Program-made: the position numbers and the translations under genes
DNA from: Rhizobium sp. Q54
GTDB lineage: Bacteria; Pseudomonadota; Alphaproteobacteria; Rhizobiales; Beijerinckiaceae
Direction of reading: 5' to 3'
NCBI GenBank assembly: GCA_945901195.1
Contig: CAMDKB010000178.1
Coordinates: forward strand, 1-8,985
DNA: 8,985 bases
Shown here: piece by piece, positions 6,945-8,985 of the stretch
How positions within the stretch are numbered: position 1 is the stretch's first letter
Layout: each line of letters begins with the position of its first letter
The notes under the pieces: model-generated
What the model saw: only the letters and a program-made list of their open reading frames with translations
Databases searched by the model: none
Told to the model about the DNA's origin: nothing

Positions 6945-7976
6945 ATGACAGCTCAACTCGAACTTGGCCTCGACACATTTGGTGATGTAACGTCCGCCAC
7001 AGATGGCGCTGTCAGTTCTCATGCGCAGGTTATTCGCGATATCGTTGATGAAGCCGTGTTGGCGGACGAATGCGGCATCGATTTTATCGGTCTTGGTGAA
7101 CACCATCGTGCCGATTTCGCAGTATCCGCACCTGAAATTGTGCTCGCGACAATCGCGGGACGTACAAGGCGCATTCATTTGGGCACAGCTGTCACGGTGC
7201 TGAGCTCTGACGATCCCATTCGTGTCTTTCAGCGCTTCTCCACATTGAATGCAGCTTCCGGCGGCCGAGCGGAAGCTATCCTCGGGCGTGGTTCATTTAT
7301 CGAATCGTTTCCGCTGTTTGGTTTCGATCTCAAACAATATGAGGTCTTGTTTGAGGAGAAGCTCGAAATCTTCGCACAACTCGCCGCGGGCCAGCCAGTG
7401 ACCTGGAGCGGCGCAACGCGGCCCCCGCTCAACAACCAGAAGGTATTTCCTGCACTGGAAAGCGGACCGCTCAAAACATGGATCGGCGTTGGCGGCAGTC
7501 CGGAATCAGTTGTTCGCGCCGCGCATTATCGCTTGCCGTTGATGATCGCCATCATCGGTGGTGCACCATCGCGTTTCAAACCCTTTGTTGATCTTTACCT
7601 TCGCGCACTGGAAGAAGCTGGCGCACCGCTGCTGCCAGTTGGCGTGCATTCGCACGGGTTTGTCGCGCAAACAGACGAACTGGCGCGTGAGGAATATTGG
7701 GCGGACTATAAAGGTATGCGCGACAGGATCGGTACCGAACGCGGATGGCCGCCATTCACCGCCACCGAATTCGAGCGCGAAATCAGCCATGGCTCGCTGT
7801 ATCTGGGCTCTCCGGAGACTGTAGCGCGTAAAATCGCAACGACAGGAAAGGCGCTCGGGCTGGCGCGCTTTGATATGAAATACAGCGCAGGACGCCTGCC
7901 GCATGCAAAGATGATGCGTTGCATCGAACTTTACGGAACAAAAGTCATTCCGCTCGTGCGGGATATGATGAGCTAG
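6945..7976 (+). CDS. LLM-class flavin-dependent oxidoreductase (Atu2307/2I7G-type)
   Basis: A complete 343-residue cytoplasmic TIM-barrel protein of the bacterial luciferase-like superfamily. It closely follows the pattern I recall for the Atu2307-type subfamily (structure 2I7G): an N-terminal ELGLDTFGDV (5-14), GEHHRADFAVSAPE (51-64), SSDDPIRVFQRF (87-98), GRGSFIESFPLFGFDL (114-129), GVGGSPESVVRAA (181-193), IIGGAPSRF (203-211) and GSPETVARKI (288-297). Members use reduced flavin (FMNH2 or F420-like) and are presumed monooxygenases or oxidoreductases; I know of no established substrate for this subfamily. The ATG lies 7 bases after AAGG (6934-6937), which overlaps the ABC-F stop codon, so it is probably translated from the same mRNA. 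It ends convergently against the minus-strand 122-residue gene, sharing the four bases CTAG. No flavin reductase gene is visible. Confidence 0.9.
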   Translation: MTAQLELGLDTFGDVTSATDGAVSSHAQVIRDIVDEAVLADECGIDFIGLGEHHRADFAVSAPEIVLATIAGRTRRIHLGTAVTVLSSDDPIRVFQRFSTLNAASGGRAEAILGRGSFIESFPLFGFDLKQYEVLFEEKLEIFAQLAAGQPVTWSGATRPPLNNQKVFPALESGPLKTWIGVGGSPESVVRAAHYRLPLMIAIIGGAPSRFKPFVDLYLRALEEAGAPLLPVGVHSHGFVAQTDELAREEYWADYKGMRDRIGTERGWPPFTATEFEREISHGSLYLGSPETVARKIATTGKALGLARFDMKYSAGRLPHAKMMRCIELYGTKVIPLVRDMMS

Positions 7977-8341
7977 CGGTTTTCCGCTAAAGCGGCTCCC
8001 GCCGCCCACAGCAGCGCATTTATGCTTTTCTTGACCCGCGTAAACACATCCTCCAGCGAAGTCGCCGCCGAAAAAATGTCAGCATATTTCTTCAGCACAT
8101 TTGCGCCCGCCAGCGTCAGTAAAACCCCGTCTTCGCCTTTCACAGCGCCAATGCGCAGGATATAGCGGCCCGCTGCATTCCAGTGCGTTTCAAATGAAAG
8201 TTCTGCGAAGGGTGTGCTTGCCCCATCTTCGAGCACTTTGATCGTGGAGCCGACATGCGTGCCATAATTGATGGCCCAATAACGCAGGACATATCTGCGG
8301 CCATCAATTTCGGCGATTATGTCCTTGTCGATTTCTTCCAA
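7973..8341 (-). CDS. Hypothetical protein, 122 residues, TTG start
   Basis: I do not recognise this family. The protein is soluble, with no signal peptide or membrane helix. The first ~80 residues look beta-rich (IIAEIDGRRYVLRYWAINYG, then ELSFETHWNAAGRYILRIGAV), and the last ~45 look helical and mildly basic (VLKKYADIF...VFTRVKKSINALLW). The start must be TTG 8341: an in-frame TGA lies 18 bases upstream with no other start codon between, and the strong GAGGGAG site at 8347-8353 is 5 bases away. After the start the protein contains no further Met. It follows the alpha/beta-hydrolase gene by 10 bases, so the two are almost certainly co-transcribed and may act together, perhaps as a binding or accessory partner. 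Its final codons overlap the LLM stop and form one arm of a hairpin. The function is unknown; that it is a real gene is supported by the ribosome site and operon position. Confidence 0.72.
   Translation of the reverse strand: MEEIDKDIIAEIDGRRYVLRYWAINYGTHVGSTIKVLEDGASTPFAELSFETHWNAAGRYILRIGAVKGEDGVLLTLAGANVLKKYADIFSAATSLEDVFTRVKKSINALLWAAGAALAENR
7974..7989. terminator. Hairpin at the convergent gene ends (bidirectional terminator candidate)
   Basis: TAGCGG (7974-7979) and CCGCTA (7984-7989) form a perfect 6-bp stem with a TTTT loop. The left arm begins at the LLM stop codon; on the minus strand the stem spans the last codons of the 122-residue gene and most of its stop. Placement between convergent genes suggests transcript ends for both. 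No U-tract follows on either strand, so a canonical intrinsic terminator is not shown; an RNA 3'-end stabiliser or chance is possible. Confidence 0.4.
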
Positions 8342-8346
8342 GTTGG

Positions 8347-8353
8347 CTCCCTC
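8347..8353 (-). promoter_or_regulatory. Ribosome binding site that fixes the TTG start
   Basis: On the minus strand GAGGGAG lies 5 bases before TTG 8341. It overlaps the stop codon of the upstream hydrolase gene. It is the strongest Shine-Dalgarno match near this gene and decides for the non-ATG start. Confidence 0.6.
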
Positions 8354-8985
8354 AGTTCAATGCGCCAGCGAGCCACTCGTGAACAACGCCCGCGATCTCG
8401 TCGGAATTCTTTTCGATCATCAGCATATGGCCGGTGCCCTTGATACCGCGATTAGCAAGATAGATATGATCGAGGTTCACGCCTGCCTGCGCCAGAAACC
8501 GGGTTGTACAATGATCGTAAGGCGCGTGATAGGAGGCTTGCGCCGTCAGCATCACGATTTTTACCTTGGCGAGATTGACAAGCTGGCGGGCCGGCATCTG
8601 CTGTTGCCAGCACGCAACGCAATCTGGCCGTAGCGCCTTTTCATCCTTGATCCATTGCAACATTTCGCCCGGTTTTAGCGGCGGCTCCCAGGTGAGCTGA
8701 ACATCTCCCAGCCCGGAAACCTTCCACCGGCCAATGTCAGCGAACCAATCAGGAGAGCCGAGATTGTCGATGTCGCGAACCGGCGGGCCATTGGGCTCAA
8801 GCGCCACAAGCGCCGCAATTTTGTCAGGGCGTCTGTCAGCGACCACCCATCCAAATGCGCCCGATTGCGAATGCGCCACGAGGATTGATTTGCCTATGCG
8901 GTCGACCAGCGCCACCAGCGCATCGGAGTTGAGTTCCTGCTGCTTTACGTAGTCGGCAAGCGAGGGCATTTGCGATGCGATCATG
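8352..8985 (-). CDS. Alpha/beta-hydrolase, esterase-713-like, 5' end outside window
   Basis: The last 210 residues or so of an alpha/beta-hydrolase-fold enzyme. The gene runs off the right edge, so the N-terminal strands and oxyanion-hole region are missing, and the Met at 8984 is probably internal. The nucleophile elbow is A-H-S39-Q-S-G, a variant of GxSxG with both glycines of the pentad replaced. An acidic residue, E63 in ALVALEPNGPP, lies 24 residues later, right after the next strand. The catalytic histidine is probably H186 in KGTGHMLMIEKNS. A Ser/Glu/His triad with this spacing and the GxGHM...EKNS ending resembles, as I recall, the Alcaligenes esterase 713 group rather than ordinary lipases, whose acid comes later. 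Substrate unknown; an ester or lactone hydrolase is likely. It heads a two-gene minus-strand unit with the 122-residue protein. Any secretion signal would be in the missing part. Confidence 0.82.
   Translation of the reverse strand, partial: MIASQMPSLADYVKQQELNSDALVALVDRIGKSILVAHSQSGAFGWVVADRRPDKIAALVALEPNGPPVRDIDNLGSPDWFADIGRWKVSGLGDVQLTWEPPLKPGEMLQWIKDEKALRPDCVACWQQQMPARQLVNLAKVKIVMLTAQASYHAPYDHCTTRFLAQAGVNLDHIYLANRGIKGTGHMLMIEKNSDEIAGVVHEWLAGALN

Noticed and set aside
1..8985. Search for tRNA, rRNA, CRISPR arrays, insertion-sequence ends or long direct repeats
   Set aside because: Reading both strands by eye gave no cloverleaf-like segments outside genes, no regularly spaced repeats and no transposase motifs. 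Almost all the DNA is taken up by recognisable genes.

Overview
This is chromosome-like DNA of moderately high GC, densely packed with genes on both strands. A proteobacterium, most likely an alphaproteobacterium, is suggested by three things: a TctC/Bug-type binding protein, a Uup-type ABC-F protein, and an LLM flavoenzyme that closely follows the Agrobacterium Atu2307-type family pattern. This assignment is an inference from family patterns, not from a database search. No tRNA, rRNA, CRISPR array, insertion sequence or phage gene is visible, and no gene-free stretch is longer than about 110 bases.

Left part (1-3358): the 3' end of a tripartite-tricarboxylate-type solute-binding protein gene (+ strand) runs convergently into a tight minus-strand operon. 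Read 5' to 3', that operon holds two tandem, homologous amidohydrolase-2-family proteins (stop and start overlapping as ATGA) and then a small stand-alone Rieske [2Fe-2S] protein 4 bases further on. It looks like a catabolic or detoxification module with no recognised substrate. Its odd features are the unequal amidohydrolase pair and a Rieske domain whose two ligand motifs are about 15 residues further apart than usual.

Middle (3359-6935): a complete glucose-6-phosphate isomerase gene (pgi, minus) and a complete Uup-type ABC-F ATPase gene (plus) are divergently transcribed from a 112-base region. That region carries an imperfect inverted repeat and a plausible extended -10 promoter. pgi lies 103 bases upstream of the amidohydrolase operon on the same strand. 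A candidate promoter with a small inverted repeat sits in that gap, so the operon may be independently controlled.

Right part (6945-8985): an LLM-class flavin-dependent oxidoreductase follows the ABC-F gene by 9 bases, probably on the same transcript. It ends convergently against a minus-strand pair: an alpha/beta-hydrolase cut by the right edge, then a 122-residue protein of unknown function with a TTG start. The two convergent stop codons share the bases CTAG, at the foot of a perfect 6-bp hairpin.

I see no clear evidence of a wholly new system. The best candidate for something undescribed is the paired-amidohydrolase plus Rieske operon.
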